Counted from the stretch's first letter, positions 7,816-15,832 are shown. The stretch: DNA of 38,138 nucleotides from an uncultured Clostridia bacterium (GCA_934454525.1 CAKSFM010000018.1:1-38138), one strand, 5' to 3'. Program-made: numbers and translations. The notes: a model not told the origin generated them from the letters alone.

Positions 7816-7821
7816 TATACT
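7793..7821 (+). promoter_or_regulatory. Internal promoter for glgP
   Basis: TTGACG (7793-7798) and TATACT (7816-7821) are spaced 17 bp apart. The element overlaps the last codons of glgA and lies 38 bp before glgP. It would let the degradative phosphorylase be expressed independently of the biosynthetic genes. Confidence 0.7.
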
Positions 7822-7858
7822 ATTAGGTGTAGATTTCTATGGTTAGGAGAAATGGATA

Positions 7859-10321
7859 ATGACTGTCAAGGCAAAGGAACTTACTGCTTCGCAGCAGAAA
7901 ATTAAAGAAGAGATAATCGGAAAGCTGAATCGTCATTACGGAAGAACCTTGGATGATGCTACAAAGGAGCATATATATAAGGCAACTGCGCTGACGGTGC
8001 GCGATCGGATGATGGAAAAATGGACGGCTTACCGCCGCCAGCAGAGAACGGCGCAGCGCAAGGAGCTGTTTTACCTTTCGTTTGAGTTTCTTATGGGGCG
8101 CTCACTCGGAAATAACCTGCTGAATGCAGGACTTACGGAGGATTATGACAAGGTTCTGCGTTCAATGGGATGCAGCCTGGAAGAGATTTCTTCGCAGGAA
8201 AGGGATGCCGGTCTCGGAAACGGCGGACTCGGCAGACTGGCGGCGTGCTTCCTTGATTCTCTCGCAACACTTGAATATCCGGCGTTCGGCTGCTCAATCA
8301 GATATGAATACGGTTTGTTCAAGCAGCTTATTGTGGACGGAGAACAGGTTGAAACGCCCGACAACTGGCTTGAGGACGGCAGCGTGTGGGAGGTTGCGCG
8401 CCCGGAGGAGCAGGTAACGGTGCGCTTCGGCGGCAAGGTTAATACAGAGATGACAGACCGCGGCATGAAAGTAAGCTACAGCGACACAACGGATGTTATC
8501 GGTATTCCATATGATGTTCCGATAATCGGATATAATGCAAAAATCGTAAACACGCTCAGGCTTTGGTCGGCAAGCTCGAAAAAGGATCTTGACATGACGA
8601 GCTTTGCAGACGGAGATTATCTCCGCGCAGTTGAAGAAAAGGCGCTTGCAGAGGTTCTCAGCAAAGTGCTTTATCCCGAGGATAATCACCGCGAGGGCAA
8701 GGCGCTCCGCCTTCGTCAGCAGTATTTCTTCGTGTCGTGCACAATTCAGTGGATAATATCGCGCTTCAAGCGCCATCATCAGGGCATGGATCTTGACAGA
8801 CTGCCGGATTATATAGCAATCCACATCAATGACACTCACCCGGCAATTGCAATTCCCGAGCTGATGCGCGTCCTTATGGATGATGAGGGCATGGGCTGGG
8901 ATCAGGCATGGGATATTGTCTGCCGTGTGTTCGCTTATACAAACCACACGATCATGGCGGAAGCTCTTGAAAAATGGCCGATGGATATGTTCCAGACGCT
9001 TCTTCCGAGAATTTATATGATTGTCGATGAGATGAACCGCCGCCTTGTAAACGACCTTCATTCGCGTTACGGTGATGACTGGGGCAAAATCAATTATATG
9101 TCAATCATTGCTTATAATTATATCAGCATGGCAAATCTTTGCCTTGCAACCTGTCATAAGGTAAACGGTGTTTCGGCGCTGCACACGGAAATTCTCAAAA
9201 ATGATGTTTTCCGTGACTATAATAACCTTATGCCCGATAAGTTTGTGTCAATAACAAACGGCATCACATACCGCCGCTGGCTTAAGCTTGCAAATCCCGG
9301 ACTGAGCGAGCTTATTTCCTCGAAAATCGGCGATAAGTGGATAAAGGATGCAAAGGAGCTTGAAAAACTGCTTCCCCTTGCCGAAAAAGCTGATTTCCGC
9401 AAGGCATTTAAGGAAATCAAGCGCAGCAACAAGGTTGCCCTTGCGGAGTATATCAAAGAGCATAACCATGTTGAGGTTGACCCCGACAGCATTTTCGACG
9501 TTCAGGTTAAGCGCCTGCATGAATACAAACGCCAGCTTCTGAATGTGCTGCATATCCTCTATCTGTATGACAAGCTTAAAAACGATCCGTCTTTCGATAT
9601 GTATCCGCACACGTTTATTTTCGGTGCAAAGGCTTCTCCGGGATATACCCGTGCAAAGCTCATTATCCGCCTTATAAACGATGTTGCCGCTCTTGTGAAC
9701 AATGATCCGCGGATTAACGGAAAAATCAAGGTTGTCTTTATCGAAAATTATGGCGTGAGCCTTGCGCAGAAAATCATTCCGGCAGCCGATATCAGCGAGC
9801 AGATTTCAACAGCCGGCAAGGAAGCAAGCGGTACCGGCAACATGAAATTTATGGCGAACGGGGCGCTCACAATCGGAACGCTTGACGGCGCAAACGTTGA
9901 AATGCTTCAGTGCGTCGGCGATGACAATATCTTTATTTTCGGAATGAAAACTCCGGAGGTAAACCATGAGCTGCAATATGATCAGAATTCCGCACAGAGC
10001 ATATATGCCGCAAATGCCGAGGTTCACAGAGTTATTGACATGCTCATTGACGGAACGGTGAATCCGGCAAATCCCAGACTGTACTACGATTTGTATCAGT
10101 CGCTTATTTTCGGTGATCACGGAAAGGCAGACACATATATGGTTGTGCGTGATTTCGAAGCATACTGCGCAATTCACCGCGTTGCGGAGCAGCAGTATAA
10201 AAATGAAGATTTGTGGGTTAAAAAGGCAATTATCAATGTTGCAAAGAGCGGATTCTTCTCAAGCGACAGAACAATCCACGAATATAACGATAAAATATGG
10301 CATCTCAAACAGTATAAATAA
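7859..10321 (+). CDS. glgP: Glycogen/maltodextrin phosphorylase
   Basis: PLP-dependent GT35 enzyme of 820 aa that releases glucose-1-phosphate from alpha-1,4-glucan ends. Near the N-terminus is YLSFEFLMGRSLGNNLLNAG. The PLP-binding Lys663 is in EASGTGNMKFMANGALTIG, followed by TLDGANVE. Other family landmarks are DTHPAIAIPELMR and VQVKRLHEYKRQLLN. A GGAGA site precedes ATG 7859. It is the last gene of the glycogen operon and returns stored glucose to glycolysis. GlgP and MalP specificity cannot be separated from sequence alone, but the context favours glycogen. Confidence 0.96.
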   Translation: MTVKAKELTASQQKIKEEIIGKLNRHYGRTLDDATKEHIYKATALTVRDRMMEKWTAYRRQQRTAQRKELFYLSFEFLMGRSLGNNLLNAGLTEDYDKVLRSMGCSLEEISSQERDAGLGNGGLGRLAACFLDSLATLEYPAFGCSIRYEYGLFKQLIVDGEQVETPDNWLEDGSVWEVARPEEQVTVRFGGKVNTEMTDRGMKVSYSDTTDVIGIPYDVPIIGYNAKIVNTLRLWSASSKKDLDMTSFADGDYLRAVEEKALAEVLSKVLYPEDNHREGKALRLRQQYFFVSCTIQWIISRFKRHHQGMDLDRLPDYIAIHINDTHPAIAIPELMRVLMDDEGMGWDQAWDIVCRVFAYTNHTIMAEALEKWPMDMFQTLLPRIYMIVDEMNRRLVNDLHSRYGDDWGKINYMSIIAYNYISMANLCLATCHKVNGVSALHTEILKNDVFRDYNNLMPDKFVSITNGITYRRWLKLANPGLSELISSKIGDKWIKDAKELEKLLPLAEKADFRKAFKEIKRSNKVALAEYIKEHNHVEVDPDSIFDVQVKRLHEYKRQLLNVLHILYLYDKLKNDPSFDMYPHTFIFGAKASPGYTRAKLIIRLINDVAALVNNDPRINGKIKVVFIENYGVSLAQKIIPAADISEQISTAGKEASGTGNMKFMANGALTIGTLDGANVEMLQCVGDDNIFIFGMKTPEVNHELQYDQNSAQSIYAANAEVHRVIDMLIDGTVNPANPRLYYDLYQSLIFGDHGKADTYMVVRDFEAYCAIHRVAEQQYKNEDLWVKKAIINVAKSGFFSSDRTIHEYNDKIWHLKQYK

Positions 10322-10331
10322 TAAAATAAGA

Positions 10332-10437
10332 CAGCAAAGTAGAAGCTGCCGCGTTAAGTGTGCGGGGAACGGGAAGTTGTCCCTGCAACGAAAAACGGAA
10401 AATCCGTTTGCGGTGGCAGCTTCGCATTCCGTTGCTG
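10332..10437 (+). promoter_or_regulatory. Tetrahydrofolate (THF) riboswitch
   Basis: The sequence carries the conserved THF-aptamer strings: AAAGTAGAAGCTGCCGCG, then CGTTAAGTG, a GGGAAGTTGTCCC-like arm, AACGAAAA, GCGGTGGCAGC and TTCGCATTCCG. A terminal P1 helix closes it, CAGCAA (10332-10337) with TTGCTG (10432-10437). It lies directly before a folate-type ECF transporter gene, which matches the known regulon of this class. Folate binding should lower expression of folT and folC. Confidence 0.93.
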
Positions 10438-10454
10438 CAAAATCGTTCGGCATG

Positions 10455-10487
10455 AACCTTTCTGCAGCTTGCTGCAGAAAGGTTTTT
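10455..10487 (+). terminator. Riboswitch expression-platform hairpin
   Basis: A perfect 13-bp stem (AACCTTTCTGCAG/CTGCAGAAAGGTT, loop CTTG) runs into TTTTT at 10483-10487. The 3' arm includes AAAGG (10478-10482), which is the only plausible ribosome binding site for ATG 10492. The same hairpin could therefore terminate transcription and mask the ribosome site. Confidence 0.85.
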
Positions 10488-10491
10488 GTTA

Positions 10492-11037
10492 ATGATGAAA
10501 AATAATTCTTATTCCCTTAAAATAACAACTCACAAGCTTTGCGCCCTCGCCCTGCTGACGGCTGCAACAGTAATTTTAAGCATTTTCGGAACGTTCCGCG
10601 TTGGAAATCAGATTAAAATTCCGCTGAAATTTCTGACAGTATTTCTGACAGGTGCGCTCTACGGTCCCGTTGCCGGAGGCATTGTCGGCGCTGCCGGGGA
10701 TATTTTAAATGCAGTGCTTATTCCTGTCGGTCCGCTGCTTCCGCAAATCACGGCGGTCGAGTTCCTTTACGGTGTGATCTTCGGTCTGTTCTTCTTTAAA
10801 GCGGAAAATAACGGCGCTTACTATATCCGCGCGGCGCTCTGCTCGCTTCTGCAATTTATTATCGGAATAACCGTAACAACATATATTCTTGTGGATGTCG
10901 GGTATTTCAGCTCTTTTCGCGCCGCAGTTATCATAAGGCTGCCGGCGGCAGTCGCAACGCTTGCAATGCACATCTTTTGTATATGCGTGATGAAAAAGTT
11001 TGTGTTTGCCGGGAAACGGAGGTTTCACCTTGAATAA
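10492..11037 (+). CDS. folT: Folate ECF transporter S-component FolT
   Basis: A 181-aa membrane protein, the folate-capturing subunit of an ECF importer. The N-terminus is polar, then about six hydrophobic segments follow. Typical features are LTGALYGPVAGGIVGAAGD after the second segment and an Arg-containing RLPAAVATL near residue 150. Its assignment to folate rests mainly on the THF riboswitch in front and folC behind. The start is ATG 10492 (ATG 10495 is also possible), 9 nt after AAAGG in the regulatory hairpin. Its last 8 bases overlap folC, so the two are translationally coupled. The ECF ATPases must be encoded elsewhere. Confidence 0.9.
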   Translation: MMKNNSYSLKITTHKLCALALLTAATVILSIFGTFRVGNQIKIPLKFLTVFLTGALYGPVAGGIVGAAGDILNAVLIPVGPLLPQITAVEFLYGVIFGLFFFKAENNGAYYIRAALCSLLQFIIGITVTTYILVDVGYFSSFRAAVIIRLPAAVATLAMHIFCICVMKKFVFAGKRRFHLE

Positions 11038-12280
11038 TTTCAAAGAATATGCCAACAGTTTTCAGGCTGTTTCCAATCTCAAACTGGACGGTGTGCGCCG
11101 CCTTGCCGAAAAGGTCGGAAATCCCCAGAAAAAGCTTAAATTCATCCATGTTGCAGGGACGAACGGAAAAGGTTCGGTGTGCGCTTTTTTGCAGTCAATT
11201 CTTACTATGGCAGGCATTAAAACGGGAAAGTTTATTTCGCCGAATATGCTTGATGTTTGTGAAAGAATCTCGGTCGACGGCGTGAATATATCGGAAAGCG
11301 AGATGGATGCCCTCATGCAGCGGCTGTCGGAAGCATCGCGCAGTGTGCATGAGGAAACCGGAAAACTTCCGACTCAGTTTGAAATATGGACGGTTGCCGC
11401 ATTTATGTATTTTGCGGAAAAACGCTGCGGAGCGGTTGTCCTTGAAACGGGTCTTGGCGGCAGAATGGATGCAACAAATATTATTGAAAAGCCGTTGTTT
11501 TCAATTATAACGCGGATTGATATGGATCACATGAACTACCTCGGTAACACGATTGAGCGCATTGCCGCAGAAAAATGCGGGATAATTAAAGAATCCTGCC
11601 CTGTGATAACGCTCAGTGACGAGCGTGTGGCAGATGTGATTGAGAAAGCCGCAAACGATATGCACTCGCGGCTGATAATTGCAAAAAAGGCTCAAAGCCG
11701 CGGATTTTCCGATATGTCGGAGCTGTTTGACTACGGAAATATACACGGAATAAAATGCGGCTTGCCCGGTGTTCATCAGATTGAAAATGCTTCGCTTGCG
11801 ATTGAGTGCGCACTTCAGATGGGGATTGACGAAAAAATTATTGCATGCGGAATCGAAAACGCGTCAAACCCCGGCAGACTGGAGCGGATTTCAGAAAATC
11901 CGACAGTCATTTTTGACGGCGCACATAACGGCAGCGGCATAGATACTCTTGCCTGTGCAATCAGGCGATATTTTCCGGATAGAGATGTAAGCTTCATTTT
12001 CGGAGCAATGGCGGATAAGGACTTAAATCCGACAATGCAGAGCTTTAAAAACCACGGTTTCGGAAAAAGCCGGTTTTATACAGTGGCGGTGGAAGACAAT
12101 CCGCGTGCCGCGTCGCAATATGCCCTTGCGGATTCTTTTGCTGCGAACGGATTTTCGGCGCAGCCTTGTAAAAACATCGGGGAGGCTTATGAAAAAGCCG
12201 CGTCCGAAAACGGCGTAACAGTGATTTGCGGATCGCTTTATCTGTATAAAGATTTGGCAGATTATTTGAAAAATAAATAA
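11030..12280 (+). CDS. folC: Folylpolyglutamate/dihydrofolate synthase
   Basis: Mur-ligase-family enzyme of 416 aa that adds glutamate to folates in an ATP-dependent reaction, retaining them in the cell. The P-loop is HVAGTNGKGSV, preceded by the typical N-terminal region. ETGLGGRMDATN and TRIDMDHMNYLG, followed by EKCGIIK, are FolC landmarks, and FDGAHNGSG lies in the C-terminal domain. The start is TTG 11030, with GGAGG at 11018-11022 and a 7-nt spacer; no ATG or GTG sits at a sensible place. The 8-bp overlap with folT makes one riboswitch-controlled unit for uptake and retention of folate. Confidence 0.95.
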   Translation: MNNFKEYANSFQAVSNLKLDGVRRLAEKVGNPQKKLKFIHVAGTNGKGSVCAFLQSILTMAGIKTGKFISPNMLDVCERISVDGVNISESEMDALMQRLSEASRSVHEETGKLPTQFEIWTVAAFMYFAEKRCGAVVLETGLGGRMDATNIIEKPLFSIITRIDMDHMNYLGNTIERIAAEKCGIIKESCPVITLSDERVADVIEKAANDMHSRLIIAKKAQSRGFSDMSELFDYGNIHGIKCGLPGVHQIENASLAIECALQMGIDEKIIACGIENASNPGRLERISENPTVIFDGAHNGSGIDTLACAIRRYFPDRDVSFIFGAMADKDLNPTMQSFKNHGFGKSRFYTVAVEDNPRAASQYALADSFAANGFSAQPCKNIGEAYEKAASENGVTVICGSLYLYKDLADYLKNK

Positions 12281-12306
12281 TTATATTAAAAATCATTAAT
12301 AAAGTG

Positions 12307-12335
12307 TTGACTATTTGTGAAAAAAGCTGTATACT
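12307..12335 (+). promoter_or_regulatory. Sigma-A promoter of ptsH
   Basis: TTGACT (12307-12312) and TATACT (12330-12335) are spaced 17 bp apart, with a ribosome binding site (AAGGAG) before ATG 12372. Confidence 0.85.
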
Positions 12336-12371
12336 AATTCTAACAGTAATTTTGATAAGGAGCACTCAAAT

Positions 12372-12635
12372 ATGATCTCAAAAGAAATTGTTGTGCAGAA
12401 CCAGGTTGGATTGCACGCACGTCCGGCAACATTTTTTATACAGAAAGCGAATGAATTTACATCCGGTATTTGGATATCAAAGGATGACAGAAAGGTGAAT
12501 GCAAAAAGCCTGCTCGGTGTTCTCTCGCTTGGTGTTACAAGGGGAACAAGCATAACGGTGATTGCCGATGGCGCAGATGAAGAAGCTGCCGTGAATGAGC
12601 TTGCAAATCTTGTTGAATCGAATTTTGCGGAATAA
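12372..12635 (+). CDS. ptsH: Phosphocarrier protein HPr
   Basis: An 87-aa cytoplasmic phosphocarrier of the PTS that passes phosphate from enzyme I to sugar-specific EII proteins. His15 is in GLHARPA. Ser46 is in NAKSLLGVLSLG, the site HPr kinase/phosphorylase uses for carbon catabolite repression in Firmicutes, so it can act in both transport and regulation. The presence of His15 argues against Crh. It has its own promoter and a terminator hairpin and is not next to ptsI. Its proximity to the glycogen genes may be coincidence, although HPr does bind glycogen phosphorylase in some enterobacteria. Confidence 0.95.
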   Translation: MISKEIVVQNQVGLHARPATFFIQKANEFTSGIWISKDDRKVNAKSLLGVLSLGVTRGTSITVIADGADEEAAVNELANLVESNFAE

Positions 12636-12651
12636 GGCGCGTATCAAAAAG

Positions 12652-12678
12652 GGGGATGTAAAATTGTTTTACATCCCC
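12652..12678 (+). terminator. Terminator hairpin after ptsH
   Basis: A perfect 12-bp stem (GGGGATGTAAAA/TTTTACATCCCC) with a TTG loop, followed by AATATTTATTTT. It separates ptsH from the lipoprotein gene. The T-run is imperfect, so some readthrough into the next gene is possible. Confidence 0.7.
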
Positions 12679-12705
12679 AATATTTATTTTAGGGGAAACA
12701 GAGAA

Positions 12706-13809
12706 ATGAAAAGGTTCAAACTGAAGCTGCTGTCGGTAATGCTTCTGTTAACGCTGCTGACGGCATGTGTGCCGCAGAACAATGGGGCGGAAAAAGGCAG
12801 CGGTTCTTTATCTCAATCTGAGCAGCGGTCTGCCGCGCCGAAAGCTCCTGCGAAAAGTACCGTGCAGCCGCAGGCGGCTGCTGAAGGCGAGCTTGTAATG
12901 CATTTTATCGATGTCGGTCAGGGTGACTGCATATTTTTGCAGACCGGAAAGGCGAATATGCTGATTGACAGCGGGAATCCTGAGGATGGTCCGGAGGTTT
13001 CGGATTATCTTTCTGCGCTTGGCGTGACGGAAATAAACGCATTTGTCGGTTCTCATCCGCATGAAGACCATCTCGGCGGTGCGGCAACGGTTGTCCGCAG
13101 TTTTGATATTGACGAAATGATTATGACGGATTGCGTTTCAACCTCGTTTTTCTTTGAAAAGCTCTTAAATGCGCTTGATGAAAGGAATGTGCCGGTGAAT
13201 GAGCCGCCGATAGGCGGAGTTCGCAATATCGGTGATATGAGAGTGGAATTCCTTGCGCCCTTTGAGCTTGGCAGCGACACAAACAATAATTCAATTATAA
13301 TGCGCGTAACATTCGGCGAAATTTCCGCACTTTTCACGGGTGACGCCGAAGAATCCGCAGAGCGTGAGCTGCTTTCGGAGAATGTAAATCTGAAGTCGGA
13401 TATTTTGAAGGTGGGTCATCACGGCAGCAAATATTCTTCAAGCAGCGAATTTCTGAGCGCTGTTTCTCCGGAGATTGCAGTTATCCAGTCGGGAATCGGC
13501 AATTCTTACGGGCATCCGCACGATGAAGCGCTCAGCCGCCTTTTTGCATGCGGAGCGGATGTATACAGGTGCGATGAGCAGGGAACAATAGTTTTAAAGA
13601 CTGACGGAAAAACGATCACACGCGGCAAACCTGCCGCACTGACCGAGGGCGCGGCAAGTCAAAGCGCTTACGTTGCAAATACGCGCAGTATGAAATTTCA
13701 TGTTCCCTCATGCCGCGGACTGCCGGATATAAAAAACAGAAAATATTATGATAAACGCGCGGACGCCGTCAGTGACGGATATTCTCCGTGCGGAATCTGT
13801 AAGCCATAG
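12706..13809 (+). CDS. Secreted ComEC-like MBL-fold lipoprotein
   Basis: A 367-aa exported protein. The signal peptide ends in the lipobox LLTAC, with Cys21 as the lipidated residue. A low-complexity Ala/Ser/Pro linker (25-60) follows, then a metallo-beta-lactamase fold of the ComEC/Rec2 C-terminal type from about 63 to 310 (MHFIDVGQGDCIFLQT, LIDSGN). The metal ligands SHPHEDH (117-122) and VGHHGS are visible. The last ~35 residues form a Cys-rich module with HVPSC and SPCGICKP, resembling the small zinc-binding tail found on surface nucleases. The start is ATG 12706; the upstream extension runs through the ptsH terminator. Possible roles are extracellular nucleic-acid or phosphodiester hydrolysis; the substrate is unknown. 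Confidence 0.85.
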   Translation: MKRFKLKLLSVMLLLTLLTACVPQNNGAEKGSGSLSQSEQRSAAPKAPAKSTVQPQAAAEGELVMHFIDVGQGDCIFLQTGKANMLIDSGNPEDGPEVSDYLSALGVTEINAFVGSHPHEDHLGGAATVVRSFDIDEMIMTDCVSTSFFFEKLLNALDERNVPVNEPPIGGVRNIGDMRVEFLAPFELGSDTNNNSIIMRVTFGEISALFTGDAEESAERELLSENVNLKSDILKVGHHGSKYSSSSEFLSAVSPEIAVIQSGIGNSYGHPHDEALSRLFACGADVYRCDEQGTIVLKTDGKTITRGKPAALTEGAASQSAYVANTRSMKFHVPSCRGLPDIKNRKYYDKRADAVSDGYSPCGICKP

Positions 13810-13820
13810 GAGGGTTTGCG

Positions 13821-14036
13821 TTGATATATATAATAGACAGGTTTGAGGGAGAATATGCCGTTCTGGAGGAAGAAAGCGGCGCACACACTGATGTTTTCAG
13901 AAAGCTTTTGCCGCAGAACGCTGCGGAGGGCGATTTACTGAACTTTGACGGCACGGAGTTCAGCATTGACAAGGCAGCCACTGAAAGCAGAAAACGCATG
14001 ATGGAGGAAAAAATGCGTAAAATCATGAAAAAATAA
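13821..14036 (+). CDS. DUF3006 family protein
   Basis: A small 71-aa cytoplasmic protein starting IDRFEGEYAVLEEESG, the hallmark of DUF3006, with a basic helical C-terminus (SRKRMMEEKMRKIMKK). The start is TTG 13821, 6 nt after AGGAGGG, which overlaps the stop of the MBL gene; no ATG lies near. DUF3006 genes often follow ComEC-like MBL genes in Clostridia, so a shared function or translational coupling is likely, but the biochemical role is not known. Confidence 0.85.
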   Translation: MIYIIDRFEGEYAVLEEESGAHTDVFRKLLPQNAAEGDLLNFDGTEFSIDKAATESRKRMMEEKMRKIMKK

Positions 14037-14045
14037 AAATATTTG

Positions 14046-14075
14046 TTGACAAAAAGCTTAAACAGGGGATAAAAT
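14046..14075 (+). promoter_or_regulatory. Promoter of the mgtE transcript
   Basis: TTGACA (14046-14051) and TAAAAT (14070-14075) are 18 bp apart; TATAAT also occurs at 14075-14080 but at 23-bp spacing. The predicted transcript has a leader of roughly 200 nt before mgtE. Confidence 0.65.
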
Positions 14076-14108
14076 ATAATAGATGATGTGTGAGGAGAGG
14101 TGAAAAAA

Positions 14109-14234
14109 ATGGACGCAGGAGGAAACAGCGGTGCGAGTTATGTCCGACGAAGTATCGGCATAGAACGCACAAATAATGCATTACTATGCCCGAAACGCAG
14201 CCTTCCGCGTTTGTTTTTGCGAAAGGCTCGGTAA
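14109..14234 (+). CDS. Possible 41-aa leader peptide before mgtE
   Basis: An ATG at 14109 follows a good purine-rich site (GAGGAGAGGTG) at 8 nt and opens a 41-codon frame ending TAA at 14232-14234. The product is basic, with the end SLPRLFLRKAR. It overlaps the structured leader completely, so it could be a regulatory upstream ORF comparable in logic to leader peptides of enterobacterial Mg2+ transporter genes, or an accident of a purine-rich aptamer. I do not recognise the peptide. Confidence 0.3.
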   Translation: MDAGGNSGASYVRRSIGIERTNNALLCPKRSLPRLFLRKAR

Positions 14235-14275
14235 ACGTCGGCTTCGTGCCTGCTTCCGAAATTTAATGGAAGTAA
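14113..14275 (+). promoter_or_regulatory. Structured mgtE leader, unassigned class
   Basis: The leader can fold into a closed multibranch. GCAGG (14115-14119) pairs with CCTGC (14249-14253). Inside, a long hairpin 14131-14170 has GTGCG/CGCAC, TATG/CATA and CCGA/TCGG in register. A second hairpin, AGCCTT (14199-14204) with AAGGCT (14223-14228), also has an inner CGC/GCG. A small CTTCC/GGAAG hairpin then precedes the mgtE ribosome site. I do not recognise the M-box consensus or any other known metal riboswitch. Mg2+ or another ligand sensing is inferred only from the gene it precedes. Confidence 0.5.
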
Positions 14276-14287
14276 GGAGGAAGATTT

Positions 14288-15646
14288 ATGGCGGAGAACA
14301 CAAAAAATTCTCTCGGAGAAACTCTTTCCCTGCTGATTGAGGGGAAGAAATATGCCGCCGCGCGCGATGTTCTGGAAACAATGCATCCGGCGGATATTGC
14401 GGCAATGCTTGAAGACACAAAGTCCGAAATTATTCCGCTTTTGTTCAGGCTGCTGCCGAAAGAGCTGGCAGCGGAAACCTTTGTTGAAATGGATGAGGAT
14501 CAGCAGCAGCTGCTGATTCAAAGCTTCAGCGACAGTGAGCTTAAAGAGGTCGTTGACGAGCTTTATATGGATGATGCGGCGGACCTTGTCGGCGAAATGC
14601 CGGCAAATGTCGTAATGCGTATTCTGCGTCAGGCAGACCCTGAAATGCGCCACATGATTAATGAAATACTGAAATACCCGGAGGACAGCGCCGGCAGTAT
14701 TATGACAACGGAGTATGTCAGCCTGCGCCCTGAAATGACTGTGGAGGACGCAATAAAGCGTATCCGCAGAACAGGTATTGATAAGGAAACAATCAATACC
14801 TGCTATGTAACAAACGATAATCGTCAGCTTATGGGTATTGTAACTGTTCGTGCGCTTCTCTTAAATGATGAAGACGAAATAATGGCGGATATAATGACGG
14901 ATGACGTCATCAAGGCGCTCACCACCGAGGACCGTGAAACGGTTGCGATGAATTTCTCAAAATATGACCTTTCCGCAATGCCTGTTGTTGATGAGGAGAA
15001 CCGTCTTGTCGGAATTGTGACGGTCGATGATGTTATCGACGTTATGCAGGAGGAAGCAACCGAGGATATTGAAAAGATGGCGGCTATCACTCCGCTTGAT
15101 AAACCATATCTGAAAACCGCCGTCACAGATACCTATAAAAGCCGTATTCCATGGCTGCTGATTCTGATGATTTCGGCAACGTTTACAGGACTTATTATAA
15201 CAAAATTTGAAACGGCACTTGCAACTCAGATTGCACTTGCGGCTTGTATTCCCATGCTTATGGACACGGGCGGTAATGCCGGAAGCCAGGCGTCTGTCAC
15301 GGTTATCCGCGGAATGTCAATCGGCGAAATTGAATTTTCGGATATTTTGCGTGTTATCTGGAAAGAGGTTCGTGTGGCAGCTCTCTGCGGTATAACGCTT
15401 GCGGCGGCAAATTTTGTAAAGCTGCTCGTTGTGGAGCGTGTTGGGATAATGGTTGCGGCAGTTGTGTGTATAACTCTTGCAATCGTTGTTCTTGTTGCAA
15501 AAATTGTCGGCTGCACGCTTCCCATGATTGCAAGCAAAATCGGATTTGACCCTGCGGTTATGGCAAGTCCGTTTATCACAACAATAGTCGATGCAATCTC
15601 TCTGTTTATCTATTTCGAAATTGCGACGGCGCTTTTGAAAATATAA
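14288..15646 (+). CDS. mgtE: Magnesium transporter/channel MgtE
   Basis: A 452-aa homodimeric Mg2+ channel. The MgtE N-domain (about 25-130) contains METMHPADIAAMLED-like repeats. A pair of CBS domains follows (about 137-255, with MTTEYVSLRPEM and MPVVDEENRLVGIVTVDD), then a plug helix and five membrane helices from residue 287. The family signature PMLMDTGGNAGSQ is at 322-334, and the C-terminal pore region has ASPFITTIVDAISL with the conserved Asp. The cytosolic CBS and N domains gate the pore when Mg2+ is high. An AAGGAGG site precedes ATG 14288. It is a single gene between a structured leader and a strong terminator. Confidence 0.95.
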   Translation: MAENTKNSLGETLSLLIEGKKYAAARDVLETMHPADIAAMLEDTKSEIIPLLFRLLPKELAAETFVEMDEDQQQLLIQSFSDSELKEVVDELYMDDAADLVGEMPANVVMRILRQADPEMRHMINEILKYPEDSAGSIMTTEYVSLRPEMTVEDAIKRIRRTGIDKETINTCYVTNDNRQLMGIVTVRALLLNDEDEIMADIMTDDVIKALTTEDRETVAMNFSKYDLSAMPVVDEENRLVGIVTVDDVIDVMQEEATEDIEKMAAITPLDKPYLKTAVTDTYKSRIPWLLILMISATFTGLIITKFETALATQIALAACIPMLMDTGGNAGSQASVTVIRGMSIGEIEFSDILRVIWKEVRVAALCGITLAAANFVKLLVVERVGIMVAAVVCITLAIVVLVAKIVGCTLPMIASKIGFDPAVMASPFITTIVDAISLFIYFEIATALLKI

Positions 15647-15659
15647 AAATCTGAGCAGA

Positions 15660-15699
15660 AACTGCGGCAAAATGAGATTTCATTCAGCCGCAGTTTTTT
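15660..15699 (+). terminator. Rho-independent terminator of mgtE
   Basis: The stem AACTGCGGC (15660-15668) pairs with GCCGCAGTT (15687-15695), with an inner AATGA/TCATT pairing, followed by TTTT. The left arm resembles that of the palindrome at 27274-27315 (both carry CTGC-G-AAAATGAG). Confidence 0.9.
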
Positions 15700-15770
15700 G
15701 TGTTTTTATCTGATTCAGCGCCTTTTCGGCGATTCGGTGCAAGGCGTTTTAAACTAATATGAGCCAACAA

Positions 15771-15799
15771 TTGACAAATACTGCGTTTTATGATAAACT
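15771..15799 (+). promoter_or_regulatory. Promoter of the zinc-ribbon/ABC operon
   Basis: TTGACA (15771-15776) and TAAACT (15794-15799) are spaced 17 bp apart, 33 bp before ATG 15833. Confidence 0.8.
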
Positions 15800-15832
15800 G
15801 TAAACATAAGTATTTGAAAGGTGGATTGTTTT

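Noticed and set aside
12372..12635. Crh in place of HPr
   Set aside because: His15 is present in GLHARPA; Crh lacks this histidine.
14113..14275. M-box or yybP-ykoY riboswitch before mgtE
   Set aside because: The conserved strings I know for these classes are absent, so I left the leader unassigned.
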